This document shows positions 24,500 through 34,241 of a DNA stretch of 64,000 nt, one piece after another. The position numbers were made by a program, and so were the translations under genes. This DNA is from Streptomyces graminofaciens (GTDB lineage: Bacteria > Actinomycetota > Actinomycetes > Streptomycetales > Streptomycetaceae), in contig NZ_AP018448.1 of assembly GCF_030294945.1 (NCBI RefSeq), positions 8,900,501 to 8,964,500 of the forward strand, in the 5' to 3' direction. The number at the start of each line of letters is the position of its first letter. The first letter of the stretch is position 1. The notes beneath the pieces were generated by a model. It did no database searches. It was given only the letters and a program-made list of their open reading frames with translations, and was not told the origin of the DNA.

Positions 24500-24921
24500 C
24501 GGTGGCTGTCCTCTTTCCTCGGCGGCGACCGATGGCCGTTCCACAGTTCCGTCGTGGTCGGGCCGGACCAGGCCCGGGGGTGGATCTCCGAGGGGCGACA
24601 CACCGCTCTTCGATCTACGGATCCGGTCGCCGTACCGGGGGCGCGGCTTCGGTGGCCGGGCCGTGGTCTGGCTGACGGCGTATCTGTTCGAGGAGCTCCC
24701 GGGGATCCGGCGTATCGAGGCCACCACGCGTCAGGACAACGCGGCGATGCGCCTGCCCTTCAGCGGCACGGGTATGTCAAGGAGGCCCACTACCGCGACG
24801 CGTGACCCGGGGAGGACGGGAGGACGGGAGGACGGTCCATGACGCGGTCGGATACGCGATCCTGCGGCGGGACCGGCTCGCCGGTACGGCCATCGTGCCC
24901 GACCGGGACGACGAGCCGTAG
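24500..24921 (+). pseudogene. Frameshifted GNAT acetyltransferase
   Basis: Three stretches of one GNAT protein appear in shifting frames. The first is SSFLGGDRWPFHSSVVVGPD and ARGWISEGRHTA. From about 24606, in another frame, comes LFDLRIRSPYRGRGFGGRAV (the acetyl-CoA-binding RGRGFG loop) with VVWLTAYLFEELPGIRRIEA and TTRQDNAAMR. From about 24765, back in the first frame, comes LQRHGYVKEAHYRDA, followed by TGA at 24803-24805. Reading past that stop gives DAVGYAILRRDRLAG up to a TAG at 24919. Two frame changes and an internal stop make it a pseudogene. Confidence 0.7.
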
Positions 24922-25017
24922 CGGCGGCACGCCGACGACAACAACGAGCGCCCCCGACAGCCAGCAGTACTGGACCTGTTCGGGGGCGCTTCGAGTTCGT
25001 GTTCTACGAGGGCGGGC

Positions 25018-26721
25018 TCACCCCACCTGGTTGAAAACCGCCCCGGCCGCCGGCCAGCCCAGCGGCTCCGGCTGGCCCTCCTCCGGGGCCGTGCGGCCGC
25101 GGACCTGGGCGGCCGTGAGGCCCTGGGCGGCGCCCATCGCACGGCGGTTGGCGGCGGCGGCCATACCCGGCATGCCCGTCTGCGCGACCGGCTGCAGCCC
25201 GGTGGCCGCAGCGGGCGCCATACCGGGCATGGAAGCCACGTTCGGCATGGAAGCCACGTTCGGCATCGAAGGCATGGACGGCGTCGAGGGTATGGACGGC
25301 ATGGACGGCATGGACGGCGTCGAGGGCATGGAAGGCATCGACGGCATCGAGGGCATGGAAGGCATCGAAGGTGTCTGGGGCATCGCCGCGGCGGCCGCAG
25401 CCGGCATCGGGGCCGGAGCAGGCGCGGGCATCGGCATCGGGGCGGGGGCCGGGGCCGGGGCCATGCCCGGCATCCCCATCCCGGTCGCCTGCGCGGCCAG
25501 GCCCGGCATACCCGCGCCGTTGGTCTCGCTCATCAGCCGGTCCACGGCCGCCGTACCCGAGCTGTAGCTGGTCCCGGTGCCCAGCTCAGGTACGGCGGAT
25601 CCCCTCCTGGACCCGTAGAGAACCGACTCCAGGCCGGACACCAGGCGACGCACGTCGACCTGGGGCCGCACCACGAGTCGCAGGAAGCGACTGGACGAGC
25701 CGACCTTGTTGCCGCACTCGCGGACCAGGATCCGGTGCTCGGTGAGCAGCCGGTCCCGGACCACGGTGCCCTCGGCGCCGACGGGAAGGCGCACGAAGAG
25801 GAAGTTCCCCTGCGACGGGTACACCGTCAGCCCGGGGAGGGCGGAGAGCTGGCGGGCCATGTCCAGGCGGTCCCGGCGGACCATGTGCAGGCTCTCCATG
25901 TACTCGGCGCCGTGCTCCTTGAGCATGAACACCACGTGCTCGGCAAAGGAGTTGAGGTTCCACTTCGGCAGCATGGAGCGGACCTTCCCGGCCAGTGCCG
26001 GGTTGGCGACCAGGTAGCCGAAGCGGATGCCGTGCAGACCGAAGTTCTTGCCGAGGCTGCGCAGGACCACGACGTTGGGCCGCATCACGGCGTCCGCGAC
26101 CGTGCTCGGCTCGGACTCGGCGTCGGCGAACTCCAGGAACGACTCGTCGATGACGATCAGGTCCAGGTCCGCCATCGCGTCCATGAACTGCACCAGCGCG
26201 TGCCGGTGCAGAAAGCCGCCGTCGGGGTTGTTCGGGTTGCAGATGACGGCCACGCGGGTGCCGCGGGCCCGGATGAACTCGGCGTACTGCGCGAGGTCCA
26301 GGGCGAAGCCGCTGGACTCCTGCAACGGGAACATGTCGACCCGCTTGCCGGTCTCCATGGGCTGGTCGGTCCAGCGGCCGAAGGTGGGGACGGGGACGGC
26401 GAGGGACTCACGGACCATCAGATGGTCGAGCCAGGTGATGAGTTCGGTCGAGCCGTTGCCCATCGCCACGCACTGCGGCGGAAGTTGGAGCAGATTGCAC
26501 AGCTCGGCCGTGATGGTGTCCGCGCTGCTCGGGTAGTACGTGATGATGTCCCGCAGCTTGCTCGCCATCTCGTCGAACATGGCCGGGGTGGGGAAATAGG
26601 GGTTGCACGGGATACAGAAGTCCACCGGGCCCGCCCCGTCGCCGCCCTCACGCGTCAGCGCCGCCATCGAGGGGCTGTGCGCTGAGGTGCTGCGGAACAG
26701 CGAGGTGACGTTGTCGGCCAT
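25018..26721 (-). CDS. PLP-dependent class I/II aminotransferase with repeat tail
   Basis: A 567-residue protein. Residues 1-370 form a fold-type I aminotransferase like histidinol-phosphate aminotransferases: FCIPCNPYFPTP, MGNGSTELITWL, VAVICNPNNPDGG, VIDESFLEFAD, PLP Lys225 in RSLGKNFGLHGIRFGYL, and the phosphate-side RFLRLVVRP. The C-terminal 190 residues are extra: an Ala/Pro/Met region, then Met-Pro-Ser triplets (about 447-500) and an Ala/Gln-rich end. Typical family length is about 360. ATG 26721 follows GGAGG at close spacing. Substrate is unknown; amino-acid or amino-alcohol phosphate is likely. A strong hairpin lies in its leader. Confidence 0.82.
   Translation of the reverse strand: MADNVTSLFRSTSAHSPSMAALTREGGDGAGPVDFCIPCNPYFPTPAMFDEMASKLRDIITYYPSSADTITAELCNLLQLPPQCVAMGNGSTELITWLDHLMVRESLAVPVPTFGRWTDQPMETGKRVDMFPLQESSGFALDLAQYAEFIRARGTRVAVICNPNNPDGGFLHRHALVQFMDAMADLDLIVIDESFLEFADAESEPSTVADAVMRPNVVVLRSLGKNFGLHGIRFGYLVANPALAGKVRSMLPKWNLNSFAEHVVFMLKEHGAEYMESLHMVRRDRLDMARQLSALPGLTVYPSQGNFLFVRLPVGAEGTVVRDRLLTEHRILVRECGNKVGSSSRFLRLVVRPQVDVRRLVSGLESVLYGSRRGSAVPELGTGTSYSSGTAAVDRLMSETNGAGMPGLAAQATGMGMPGMAPAPAPAPMPMPAPAPAPMPAAAAAAMPQTPSMPSMPSMPSMPSMPSTPSMPSMPSIPSTPSMPSMPNVASMPNVASMPGMAPAAATGLQPVAQTGMPGMAAAANRRAMGAAQGLTAAQVRGRTAPEEGQPEPLGWPAAGAVFNQVG
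25225..25375. repeat. Minisatellite coding Met-Pro-Ser repeats
   Basis: Nine-base units based on GGCATGGAC/GGCATCGAG on the plus strand repeat through this stretch. On the coding strand they read as MPS, MPS, MPST and similar triplets in the aminotransferase tail. GGCATGGAAGCCACGTTC occurs twice at 25228-25265. Confidence 0.85.
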
Positions 26722-26770
26722 GGAACCTCCGTAGGGGGCGGGCCCGTGGGGACGACCGGGCCCGACGACT

Positions 26771-26806
26771 AAGGGCGGCCCGCGCGGGGGAGCGCGGGCC
26801 GCCCTT
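26771..26806. promoter_or_regulatory. Perfect 15-bp hairpin in the aminotransferase leader
   Basis: AAGGGCGGCCCGCGC (26771-26785) and GCGCGGGCCGCCCTT (26792-26806) pair fully around a 6-base loop. The hairpin is 50 bp upstream of the aminotransferase start and 150 bp downstream of the mutarotase stop on the same strand. It may end the mutarotase transcript, or attenuate entry into the aminotransferase gene. Confidence 0.6.
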
Positions 26807-26955
26807 ACATACGGAGACCGGGGCGGCACTGTTCAACCTCTGAGAATTCGCTGGGAAGTTGTGTGCCAACTGTGAATACGTGGCCGTGCCGCCCGGCGTT
26901 CACCCTGGTCACCGGCGTTTTCCGGTACCGATCCGCACGCGTCGAACGAGTCGGA

Positions 26956-27999
26956 CTACTCGAACGCGTGGACCGTCGTCGACCGGTATGTCTCACCCGG
27001 TCGCAGCACCGTCGACGGGAAGTCCGGCCGGTTCGGCGAGTCGGGGAAGTGCTGTGTCTCCAGGCACAGCGCGTCCCCCTGCCGGTAGATCCTCCCGGTG
27101 GGGCCGACGAGCGTGCCGTCCAGGAAGTTCCCGGAGTAGAACTGCAGCCCGGGTTCGGTCGTCGCGACCTTGAGCGTACGGCCGGACGAGGGGTCCCGGA
27201 GCGTGGCGATCCACTCTGGGGTGTCGGTCCTGCCCTTGTCGAGCACCCAGTTGTGGTCGAAGCCCTTGGCGTACAGCAACTGCCGGTCGGCCGCGCGGAG
27301 GTCCTCGCCGACCGTCTTGGCGCGGCGGAAGTCGAAGGGCGTGCCCGCGACCTCGGCCGGCGCACCGGCGGGGATGAGGCCCGCGTCGACGGGGGTGTAT
27401 CGGGCGGCGGCGATCTCCAGTTCGTGGTCGTGGACCGAGCCGCTGCCCTCGCCCGCGAGGTTCCAGTAGACGTGGTTGGTGAGGTTGACGACGGTGGCCT
27501 TGTCGGTGGTGGCCTCGTAGTCGATGCGCCACTCGCCCCGCTCGGTGAGCGTGTAGGTGACCCGCACGTCGAGCGTGCCGGGGTAGCCCTGTTCGCCGTC
27601 GGCGCTGGTGTACGACAGTCGCAGGCCCACGTCCGGGCCGGCCTCGAACGGCTCGACGTCCCAGACGACCTTGTCGAAGCCCTGGTCGCCGCCGTGCAGA
27701 CTGTTCCCGCCGTCGTTGACCGACAGCCGGTACGCCGAGCCGTCCAGCGTGAACCGGCCCTGGCCGACGCGGTTGCCGTACCGGCCGATCAGGGCCCCGA
27801 AGTACGGGGACTCGGTGACGTAGGGCTCGATCGTGTCGAAGCCCAGGGACACATTGGCGTACCCGCCCTCGCGGTCCGGGATCTCCAGGGACTGCACGAT
27901 CCCGCCGTACGACAGGACCTTCAGGCGTGTGCCGCCGTTCTCCAGCGACCAGCGGTGGATCTCGGTGCCGTCGGCGAGCTTGCCGAAGAGTTCCTTCAC
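26956..27999 (-). CDS. galM: Galactose mutarotase (aldose 1-epimerase)
   Basis: A 347-residue β-sandwich enzyme that interconverts α and β anomers of aldoses. Family signatures: GALIGRYGNRVGQGRFTLDG, NSLHGGDQGFDKVVWD (catalytic-site His), VVNLTNHVYWNLAGEG (general acid His), FDHNWVLD, and PGLQFYSGN with the C-terminal catalytic Glu region. Start GTG 27999, with AGGAAG upstream. It is the last gene of the transporter unit (85 bp after the permease) and prepares imported sugar for anomer-specific enzymes. A second mutarotase is at 60673-61644. Confidence 0.92.
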   Translation of the reverse strand: MKELFGKLADGTEIHRWSLENGGTRLKVLSYGGIVQSLEIPDREGGYANVSLGFDTIEPYVTESPYFGALIGRYGNRVGQGRFTLDGSAYRLSVNDGGNSLHGGDQGFDKVVWDVEPFEAGPDVGLRLSYTSADGEQGYPGTLDVRVTYTLTERGEWRIDYEATTDKATVVNLTNHVYWNLAGEGSGSVHDHELEIAAARYTPVDAGLIPAGAPAEVAGTPFDFRRAKTVGEDLRAADRQLLYAKGFDHNWVLDKGRTDTPEWIATLRDPSSGRTLKVATTEPGLQFYSGNFLDGTLVGPTGRIYRQGDALCLETQHFPDSPNRPDFPSTVLRPGETYRSTTVHAFE

Positions 28000-28083
28000 C
28001 GGCTTCCTGCCTCTCGTGGAACAGCCGAGGGGTCCCGCGCGCTCGTGGCACGCGGGACCCGACGACTTGCTCGAAATACCTGC

Positions 28084-29328
28084 TTACGAACCGGACTTGC
28101 GCTTGTTCCACACGTCGAACCCGACCGCCGCCAGCAGGGCCAGGCCCTTGATGACCTGCTGCCAGTCGGAGCCGACACTGAGGAGGTTCATGCCGTTGTT
28201 CAGCACACCGAGGACGACACCGCCGATGATCGCGCCGAGGACGGTACCGACACCGCCGCTCATGGACGCGCCGCCGATGAACGCCGAGGCGATCGCCTCG
28301 AGTTCGTAGCTCAGGCCCGCCTTCGGGTTCGCCGCGTTGAGGCGGGCGGCGATCACCAGACCCGCCAGGGCCGCGAGCACGCCCATGTTCAGGAAGACGT
28401 AGAAGGTGACCTTCTTGTCCTTCACGCCGGACAGCTTGGCCGCCGGCAGGTTGCCGCCGATGGCGTAGATGTGGCGGCCGAAGATGGAGTTGCGCATGAC
28501 GTAGCCGTAGCCGACCACCAGCACGCCGAGGATGATCAGCACGATCGGCGCACCCTTGTAGCTGGCGAGCAGCATGGTGACGACGAGCAGCGCGGAGACG
28601 ATCGCGACGAGCTTCAGCAGGAAGATGTTGGTCGGCAGCGTGTCGAGCGAGAACTCCTGCTGACGCTTCCTGTCCCGGACCTCCTGAAGGACCACGAAGG
28701 CGATCAGGACGATGCCGAGGAGCAGCGTGAGGTTGTGGTAGTTGGTCTCCGGGCCGGTCTCCGGAAGGAAGCCGTTGCCGATCTTCTGCAGGCCCTCCGG
28801 GAAGGGACCGAGGGTCTGGCCCTCCAGCAGGATCTCCGTCACACCGCGGAAGGTCAGCATGCCGGAGAGGGTGACGATGAACGACGGTATGCCGAGATAG
28901 GCGATGAAGAACCCTTGGAGCGCGCCCGCCGCCGCGCCCGCCACCAGGCAGAGCGCCACGGCGATGGGCCAGGCCACATCGTGCTGCACGGTCAGTACGG
29001 CCGCGAAGGCGCCGACGAACGCGGTCAGTGAGCCGACCGACAGGTCGATGTGGCCCGCGATGATGACCAGCATCATGCCGATCGCGAGGATCAGGATGTA
29101 GCTGTTCTGCAGCACCAGGTTGGAGACGTTGCGCGGCAGCAGCAGGTCGCCGTTGGTCATCACGGCGAAGAACGCCACGATCAGGCCGAGCGCGATCAGC
29201 ATGCCGTACTGCCGCATGTTGCGCCGCATGCCGTCCAGCATCAGCTGGAGCAGGCCACCGCCCGCCGCGTCCCCGCTCTTGCCGGGCGGCGCGGGGGCCG
29301 GGCTCTTGGCGGTCACTTCCGTGCTCAT
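28084..29328 (-). CDS. gguB: Multiple-monosaccharide ABC transporter permease
   Basis: A 414-residue permease of the ribose/xylose (BPD_transp_2) group, with about ten membrane helices. Signature [15 protein letters not shown] and the conserved loop [17 protein letters not shown] are present, and a long cytosolic loop ([19 protein letters not shown]) between helices matches the XylH/GguB/MmsB subgroup, which is larger than RbsC. Overlaps the ATPase gene by 4 bp, so they are coupled. Together with the ChvE-like binding protein it should import arabinose, galactose, xylose or glucose. Confidence 0.9.
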   Translation of the reverse strand: MSTEVTAKSPAPAPPGKSGDAAGGGLLQLMLDGMRRNMRQYGMLIALGLIVAFFAVMTNGDLLLPRNVSNLVLQNSYILILAIGMMLVIIAGHIDLSVGSLTAFVGAFAAVLTVQHDVAWPIAVALCLVAGAAAGALQGFFIAYLGIPSFIVTLSGMLTFRGVTEILLEGQTLGPFPEGLQKIGNGFLPETGPETNYHNLTLLLGIVLIAFVVLQEVRDRKRQQEFSLDTLPTNIFLLKLVAIVSALLVVTMLLASYKGAPIVLIILGVLVVGYGYVMRNSIFGRHIYAIGGNLPAAKLSGVKDKKVTFYVFLNMGVLAALAGLVIAARLNAANPKAGLSYELEAIASAFIGGASMSGGVGTVLGAIIGGVVLGVLNNGMNLLSVGSDWQQVIKGLALLAAVGFDVWNKRKSGS

Positions 29329-30875
29329 CGGGTTACCTCTTTGTCCTTCGTCATCTGACGCATCAGCGATTCCTGCGTGGCCTCGGCACGCGGGAACTCA
29401 CCTGTCAACCGCCCTGCGGCCATGGTGTAGATGCGGTCGCACATACCGAGCAGCTCCGGCAGCTCGGAGGAGATGAAGACGACCGCCTTGCCCTCGGCCG
29501 CCAGCTTGTCGATGACCGTGTAGATCTCGTACTTGGCGCCGACGTCGATACCGCGCGTCGGCTCGTCCAGGATCAGTACGTCCGGCCCCGTGAAGATCCA
29601 CTTGCTGAGGACGACCTTCTGCTGGTTGCCGCCGGACAGCTTGCCCACCGGTTCGAAGACGGTCGGCGCCTTGATGTTCATGGACTTGCGGTAGCGCTCG
29701 GCGACCTGGCGTTCCTCGTGCTCGTCGACCACACCGCGCTTGGCGACCTTGCTCAGGGCGGTCAGCGAGATGTTCCGGTTGATGGTGTCGATGAGGTTGA
29801 GGCCGTAGTGCTTGCGGTCCTCGGTGACGTAGGCGATGCCGTGGTCGATCGCCTCCGCGACGGACTTGGTGCGGATCTCCCTGCCGTCCTTGAGGACCGT
29901 GCCGCCCGCGTACCGGCCGTACGTCCGGCCGAAGACGCTCATCGCGAGCTCGGTGCGGCCGGCGCCCATCAGGCCCGCGATACCGACGATCTCCCCGCGC
30001 CGCACGTTGATCGACACGTCGTCGACCACCTTGCGCTGCTGGTCGATCGGGTGGTGCACGGTCCAGTCGCGGATCTCCAGGGCCGGGGCCGCGCCCACCT
30101 CCGCCTCGTGCGGGGTGCGCTCGGGGAAGCGGTGGTCGAGGTCGCGGCCGACCATGCCGGAGATGATCCGGTCCTCGGTCGTCTCCTCGGCCTTCACGTC
30201 CAGGGTCTCGATGGACTTGCCGTCACGGATGATCGTGACGGAGTCGGCGACCCGGCGGATCTCGTTGAGCTTGTGGGAGATGATGATCGAGGTGATGCCC
30301 TGGTTCTTCAACTCCAGGATGAGATCGAGGAGTTTGCCGCTGTCCTCGTCGTTGAGCGCCGCGGTCGGCTCGTCGAGGATGAGCAGCTTCACCTTCTTCG
30401 ACAGCGCCTTGGCGATCTCCACGAGCTGCTGCTTGCCCACGCCGATGTCGGCGACGCGGGTCTCCGGGTGGTCGTTCAGACCGACCCGGCGCAGCAGTTG
30501 GGAGGCGTGCCGCAGGGTCTCGTTCCAGTTGATGAAACCGCGCGAGGCGTGCTCGTTGCCGAGGAAGATGTTCTCCGCGAGGGAGAGGTACGGCACCAGC
30601 GCCAGCTCCTGGTGGATGATGACGATGCCGCGCTGCTCGCTCGCTCGGATGTCCTTGAACGAGCAGACCTCTCCTTCGAAGAGGATCTCGCCCTCGTAGG
30701 TGCCGTGCGGATGGACGCCGGAGAGCACCTTCATCAAGGTGGACTTCCCGGCGCCGTTCTCACCGCAGATGGCATGGACCTCGCCCTGGCGGACGGTCAG
30801 GGTGACGTCCGACAGCGCTTTCACACCGGGAAAGGTCTTGACGATCGAGCGCATTTCCAGGACGGGTCCCGCCAT
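29325..30875 (-). CDS. gguA: Multiple-monosaccharide ABC transporter ATPase (double NBD)
   Basis: A 516-residue protein with two ATP-binding domains in tandem. First: Walker [10 protein letters not shown], signature region [13 protein letters not shown], Walker [12 protein letters not shown]. Second: degenerate Walker [10 protein letters not shown], signature LSGGNQQKV, Walker [12 protein letters not shown]. This is the rule in the ribose/xylose-type importers, where the second site is inactive. Start ATG 30875 is supported by GGAAGG 7 bases upstream; an in-frame TTG lies 15 bp before it. It is between chvE and gguB in the operon. Confidence 0.92.
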   Translation of the reverse strand: MAGPVLEMRSIVKTFPGVKALSDVTLTVRQGEVHAICGENGAGKSTLMKVLSGVHPHGTYEGEILFEGEVCSFKDIRASEQRGIVIIHQELALVPYLSLAENIFLGNEHASRGFINWNETLRHASQLLRRVGLNDHPETRVADIGVGKQQLVEIAKALSKKVKLLILDEPTAALNDEDSGKLLDLILELKNQGITSIIISHKLNEIRRVADSVTIIRDGKSIETLDVKAEETTEDRIISGMVGRDLDHRFPERTPHEAEVGAAPALEIRDWTVHHPIDQQRKVVDDVSINVRRGEIVGIAGLMGAGRTELAMSVFGRTYGRYAGGTVLKDGREIRTKSVAEAIDHGIAYVTEDRKHYGLNLIDTINRNISLTALSKVAKRGVVDEHEERQVAERYRKSMNIKAPTVFEPVGKLSGGNQQKVVLSKWIFTGPDVLILDEPTRGIDVGAKYEIYTVIDKLAAEGKAVVFISSELPELLGMCDRIYTMAAGRLTGEFPRAEATQESLMRQMTKDKEVTR

Positions 30876-30907
30876 GGTCGTGCCTTCCAATCCTTAAGGT
30901 TCGACGC

Positions 30908-32029
30908 TTACTTGAGCTGGTCGGCCGTGTAGTAGCCGCCGTCGACCAGGACCTTCTCGTAGTTGGCCTTGTCGACGCTCACCGGCTCGAGCAGGTAGGC
31001 CGGGACGACCTTGGACCCGTTGTCGTAGGTCTCGGTGTCGTTGGTCTCGGGCTTCTTGTCGTTGAGGACCGCGTCGACCATGTTCGAGGCGACCTTGGCC
31101 AGCTCACGCAGGTCCTTGTAGACCGTCTGCGTCTGCTCGCCCGCCATGATCGACTTCACCGAGGCCAGCTCGGCGTCCTGACCGGTGAGGACCGGCAGCG
31201 GCTTGCTCTTGGACCCGTAGCTGTCCGACTTCAGGGCCGACAGGATGCCGATGGAGATGCCGTCGTACGGCGAGAGGACCGCGTCGACCTTCTCGCTCTT
31301 GTACGACTTGGTGAGGATGTCGTCCATGCGCTTCTGGGCGGTGGCGCCGTCCCAGCGCAGGGTCGTGACCTGCGTGATCTTGGTCTGGCCGGACTGGACG
31401 ACGAGCTGCTTCTTGTCGATGTACGGCTGCAGGACGCTCATCGCGCCGTTGAAGAAGTACTTGGTGTTGTTGTCGTCGTTGGAGCCGGCGAACAGCTCGA
31501 TGTTGAAGGGGCCCTTCTTGCCCGCCTTCAGACCGAGCTTCTCGACGATGTAGTTGGCCTGGAGCTCGCCGACCTTGCTGTTGTCGAAGGAGGCGTAGTA
31601 GTCGACGTTCGGGCTGTTCAGGATCAGGCGGTCGTAGGAGATGACCGGGATGTTCGCGTCCTTGGCCTGCTGCAGCACGTTGTCGAGCGACTTGTTGTCG
31701 ATCGCGGCGACGATCAATGCCTTGACGCCCTGGGCGATCAGGTTCTCGATCTGCGAGACCTGCTGCTCGGGCTTGTCCTCGCCGTAGACCAGCTTGGTCT
31801 TGTAGCCCTTGGCCTCGAGGTCCTTGACGACGTTGTTACCGTCGGAGATCCAGCGCTCGGAGGACTTGGTCGGCATCGCGATGCCGATGGTCGCCCCCTT
31901 GGTGCTGCCCTTGGTGTCGTCCGCCTTGCTGCCACCCTCGGAGCTCTGGCCGCAGGCGGACAGGGTGAGGGCGAGGGAGGCGGCGGAGGCTATGGCGGCG
32001 AGAGCGGCTCTGCGAGTGCGCATGTTCAT
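30908..32029 (-). CDS. chvE: ChvE-like multiple-sugar-binding lipoprotein
   Basis: A 373-residue periplasmic-binding fold lipoprotein (lipobox LTLSAC, Cys26). Type-I sugar-binding features are clear: [22 protein letters not shown]-type hinge segments [59 protein letters not shown] and [14 protein letters not shown]. These match ChvE/GguC-system binding proteins for arabinose, galactose and related aldoses. It leads the chvE-gguA-gguB-galM unit. The 98-bp gap to the upstream U32-like gene shows no hairpin, so one longer transcript from the dehydratase is possible. Confidence 0.9.
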   Translation of the reverse strand: MNMRTRRAALAAIASAASLALTLSACGQSSEGGSKADDTKGSTKGATIGIAMPTKSSERWISDGNNVVKDLEAKGYKTKLVYGEDKPEQQVSQIENLIAQGVKALIVAAIDNKSLDNVLQQAKDANIPVISYDRLILNSPNVDYYASFDNSKVGELQANYIVEKLGLKAGKKGPFNIELFAGSNDDNNTKYFFNGAMSVLQPYIDKKQLVVQSGQTKITQVTTLRWDGATAQKRMDDILTKSYKSEKVDAVLSPYDGISIGILSALKSDSYGSKSKPLPVLTGQDAELASVKSIMAGEQTQTVYKDLRELAKVASNMVDAVLNDKKPETNDTETYDNGSKVVPAYLLEPVSVDKANYEKVLVDGGYYTADQLK

Positions 32030-32127
32030 CTTCCTTGATGTGTTGCGGCCGGGATCGGTCGGGCGATGAGTTGTGTCGGAGTCTGTGGGACTGCGTCAGG
32101 TTTTGTGAAGAGGCGTTGTCCGGAACG

Positions 32128-33096
32128 TTATGACGGAGTTCCGAAGCGCTTCAGCGCGCCCGGCAGTCGTGAGCCGAGCGGCGCCATGTCGCCGTCCGCT
32201 CCGTGCCGTGCGAGCAGGTCCAGGGCCAGCCGACCGCGCCGCACCCGCTCCTTGGCGGTGGACAGCGTCAGGTCGCGCATGTGGTGCCCGTAGGGGTAGA
32301 TCCCGGGGGACTTCGACAGGCCGAACTTCAGGTAGAGCGGCGCGCCGCGCCGGATCAGCTCGGCGACCTCGTACATCCGCACATAGCCGCCGAGATCGTC
32401 GGGCGCCTCGATGTACATGTCCATCGGGGCACCGGAGAGCCGCCGGATCTCGGTGAGATGGTCCAGCGTCAGATCGCTGGGCACGTTGATCGAGTCGCCG
32501 CCGAGGTTCTCGTACACGGCGTACGCGGTCGGGTTGACGGGTCCGATCAGCGCCGAGACCTTGAGGGTCGTGTCGGCCGGGATGATACCCGCGACGCGCG
32601 CCTGGTGCAGCGTCCACAGCACACCCTCGTCGGCGACGAGCAGGCACTTCACACCCAGCTCGGTCGCGCGTACGGCGTCCTCGACGCATCCGGCGACCGC
32701 GTCGTGGCCCCGGGCGCGCAGTCCGCCGCCCTTGGAGTCGGTCCGGGTGGAGCCGCCGATGTCCCAGGTGCCGCGCGGGCCGGTGAACAGGCAGAGCTCG
32801 ATGTCGCGCTCGGCGGTCGCCTCGACCATCTCGGTGATCTCGGCGTCGGTGAGCATCCACACGCCGCTGCCCTGGCTGATCCGGTGGATCGGCACATCGA
32901 GCCGCGAGGCCTCCTTGAGGACCACGCCGAGCGCCTCGGGCCCCTCGACGGAGGGCACCTCGGTGCGCCAGCGGCCGCCGCCGGGGAAGGTGTGCGGGGA
33001 GGCGTCGGAGGGGTCGAGGGCGGGCGCGGCCAGGCCGAGCGCGGTGAGCGCCTGCTCACCGGGTCGGCGCGGCGCCGGAGCGGTGGTGTCGGTCAC
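32128..33096 (-). CDS. U32-like TIM-barrel protein, unknown reaction
   Basis: A 322-residue soluble protein that reads as a (β/α) barrel: VPIHRISQGSGVWMLTDAEI, IELCLFTGPRGTWDIGG, GVKCLLVADEGVLWTLHQAR, LKVSALIGPVNPTAYAVYEN, INVPSDLTLDHLTEIRR and MDMYIEAPDDLGGYVRMYE. It resembles the peptidase-U32 superfamily, a label that covers many non-peptidases. It has no signal peptide. GTG 33096 with GAAGGA upstream. Its place between the sugar dehydrogenase and the sugar-binding protein suggests action on a sugar, sugar acid or keto-deoxy acid, and it could fill the step the cluster lacks. Not a confident enzyme call. Confidence 0.55.
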   Translation of the reverse strand: MTDTTAPAPRRPGEQALTALGLAAPALDPSDASPHTFPGGGRWRTEVPSVEGPEALGVVLKEASRLDVPIHRISQGSGVWMLTDAEITEMVEATAERDIELCLFTGPRGTWDIGGSTRTDSKGGGLRARGHDAVAGCVEDAVRATELGVKCLLVADEGVLWTLHQARVAGIIPADTTLKVSALIGPVNPTAYAVYENLGGDSINVPSDLTLDHLTEIRRLSGAPMDMYIEAPDDLGGYVRMYEVAELIRRGAPLYLKFGLSKSPGIYPYGHHMRDLTLSTAKERVRRGRLALDLLARHGADGDMAPLGSRLPGALKRFGTPS

Positions 33097-33110
33097 AAGC
33101 TGTCCTTCAG

Positions 33111-33140
33111 GTTCGATATTTCGGACGGGGTTCGCGGCTC
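33111..33140. promoter_or_regulatory. Candidate IclR operator (site B)
   Basis: GTTCGATATTTCGGAC (33111-33126) differs from the palindrome GTTCGAAATTTCGAAC at two positions. A second GTTCG begins 19 bp after the first (33130), the same period as at site C. The site is 15 bp upstream of the U32-like gene start. Confidence 0.6.
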
Positions 33141-33218
33141 TGGGTACAACAAGCTCTTGGGTGTACGCCGGTACGAAGTCGTCAGGTACCCCGTACCGGC
33201 GTACGGCTCAGGGGTGGG

Positions 33219-34241
33219 TCATGGCTTCAGAAGGACCTTGCCGACCTTCGGATCGCCCGACCCCACCAGCTCGATGGCCTGCGGGAACTCCTCCAGCGGC
33301 AGCTCGTGCGTGACGAGCGGCAGCGGGTCGAGGAGCCCGGCCCCGAAGACCCGCACGGTGTGCGCCCAGGCCTCGGGCGCCGCACCGAACACGGTGTGCA
33401 CCTCCAGCTGCCGTACGACGAGATCGGTCGGGTCGAGCCCGTCCGCGCCCGCCGCCGGGATTCCCGTCAGGACCAGCCGGCCGCCGCGCCGCAGCAGGGC
33501 GGCGGCGTTGCGGGCCGCGTCCGCGGACCCGGCGGTCTCGATGACGACGTCGAAGTCGTCCGGCAGTTCCTGGTCCTTGGTGCGGAAGTCCGTCGCACCG
33601 AACTGCTTCGACAGCTCGGCCCGGTCCGGACGGGTGCCCACGACGAGCAGCTCGGCCGGCGACGCCGCCTTCAGGAACTGAACGGCGAACATCCCGAGCG
33701 TGCCCGTGCCCACGACGGCGACCCGCTCGCCCGGCAGGGCGTTCGCCTTGAGCGCGGCGGCCGCGATGCACGCGGCCGGCTCCAGCAGCGCAGCCGCCGT
33801 GAGATTGGCGTCGTCCGGCAGAACGTGCAGCAGACGGGCGGGCAGCGTGAGCGTGGAGGCCATCGCACCGGGCTGCGTGAACCCGGTCTCCTCGTAGCCG
33901 GCCGTGCACAGCGTGGTCTCGCCCGCGTGGCAGCGGTCGCACACCTGGCAGTTCCGGAAGCCCTCGCCCACGACCTTGCGGCCTACAAGACTTGAAGGAA
34001 CACCGTCACCGACCGCCTCGACCGTCCCGGACCACTCATGGCCCGGCGTGAGGGGGTAACGGACGTATCCTTCAGGCCGGTTGCCCTGGTAGACCTCGCG
34101 GTCGCTGCCGCAGATCCCGGAGGCGTGCACCCGCACCAGCGCCTCGCCTGCGGCGGGCTGCCGGGGCTCGTGCGGGACGAGCCGGTGCTCGCCCGGTGCC
34201 TCGATGACGACGGCGGTGGCCGCGTCGGGAGAGGCGGTCAC
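33219..34241 (-). CDS. Zinc-dependent sugar/polyol dehydrogenase (MDR family)
   Basis: A 340-residue medium-chain dehydrogenase. Catalytic zinc ligands: Cys in HASGICGSDREVY, His-Glu in TPGHEWSG, and Glu in LLEPAACIAA. The structural-zinc lobe NCQVCDRCHAGETTLC has four Cys. The Rossmann motif is AVVGTGTLGMF with VVGTRPDRAEL downstream, suggesting NADP or NAD. It groups with threonine/sorbitol/L-idonate-type enzymes. GTG 34241 overlaps the dehydratase stop (GTGA), so the pair is coupled. Role inferred: oxidation of an aldose at C1, or of a sugar-acid hydroxyl, in the cluster's pathway. Confidence 0.85.
   Translation of the reverse strand: MTASPDAATAVVIEAPGEHRLVPHEPRQPAAGEALVRVHASGICGSDREVYQGNRPEGYVRYPLTPGHEWSGTVEAVGDGVPSSLVGRKVVGEGFRNCQVCDRCHAGETTLCTAGYEETGFTQPGAMASTLTLPARLLHVLPDDANLTAAALLEPAACIAAAALKANALPGERVAVVGTGTLGMFAVQFLKAASPAELLVVGTRPDRAELSKQFGATDFRTKDQELPDDFDVVIETAGSADAARNAAALLRRGGRLVLTGIPAAGADGLDPTDLVVRQLEVHTVFGAAPEAWAHTVRVFGAGLLDPLPLVTHELPLEEFPQAIELVGSGDPKVGKVLLKP

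Noticed and set aside
25225..25375. Repeat array as CRISPR
   Set aside because: Units are 9 bp and contiguous, without spacers, and are read in frame as Met-Pro-Ser triplets of the aminotransferase.
28066..28076. CTCGAAATACC between permease and galM as an operator
   Set aside because: It lacks a second arm and the two genes are probably co-transcribed.
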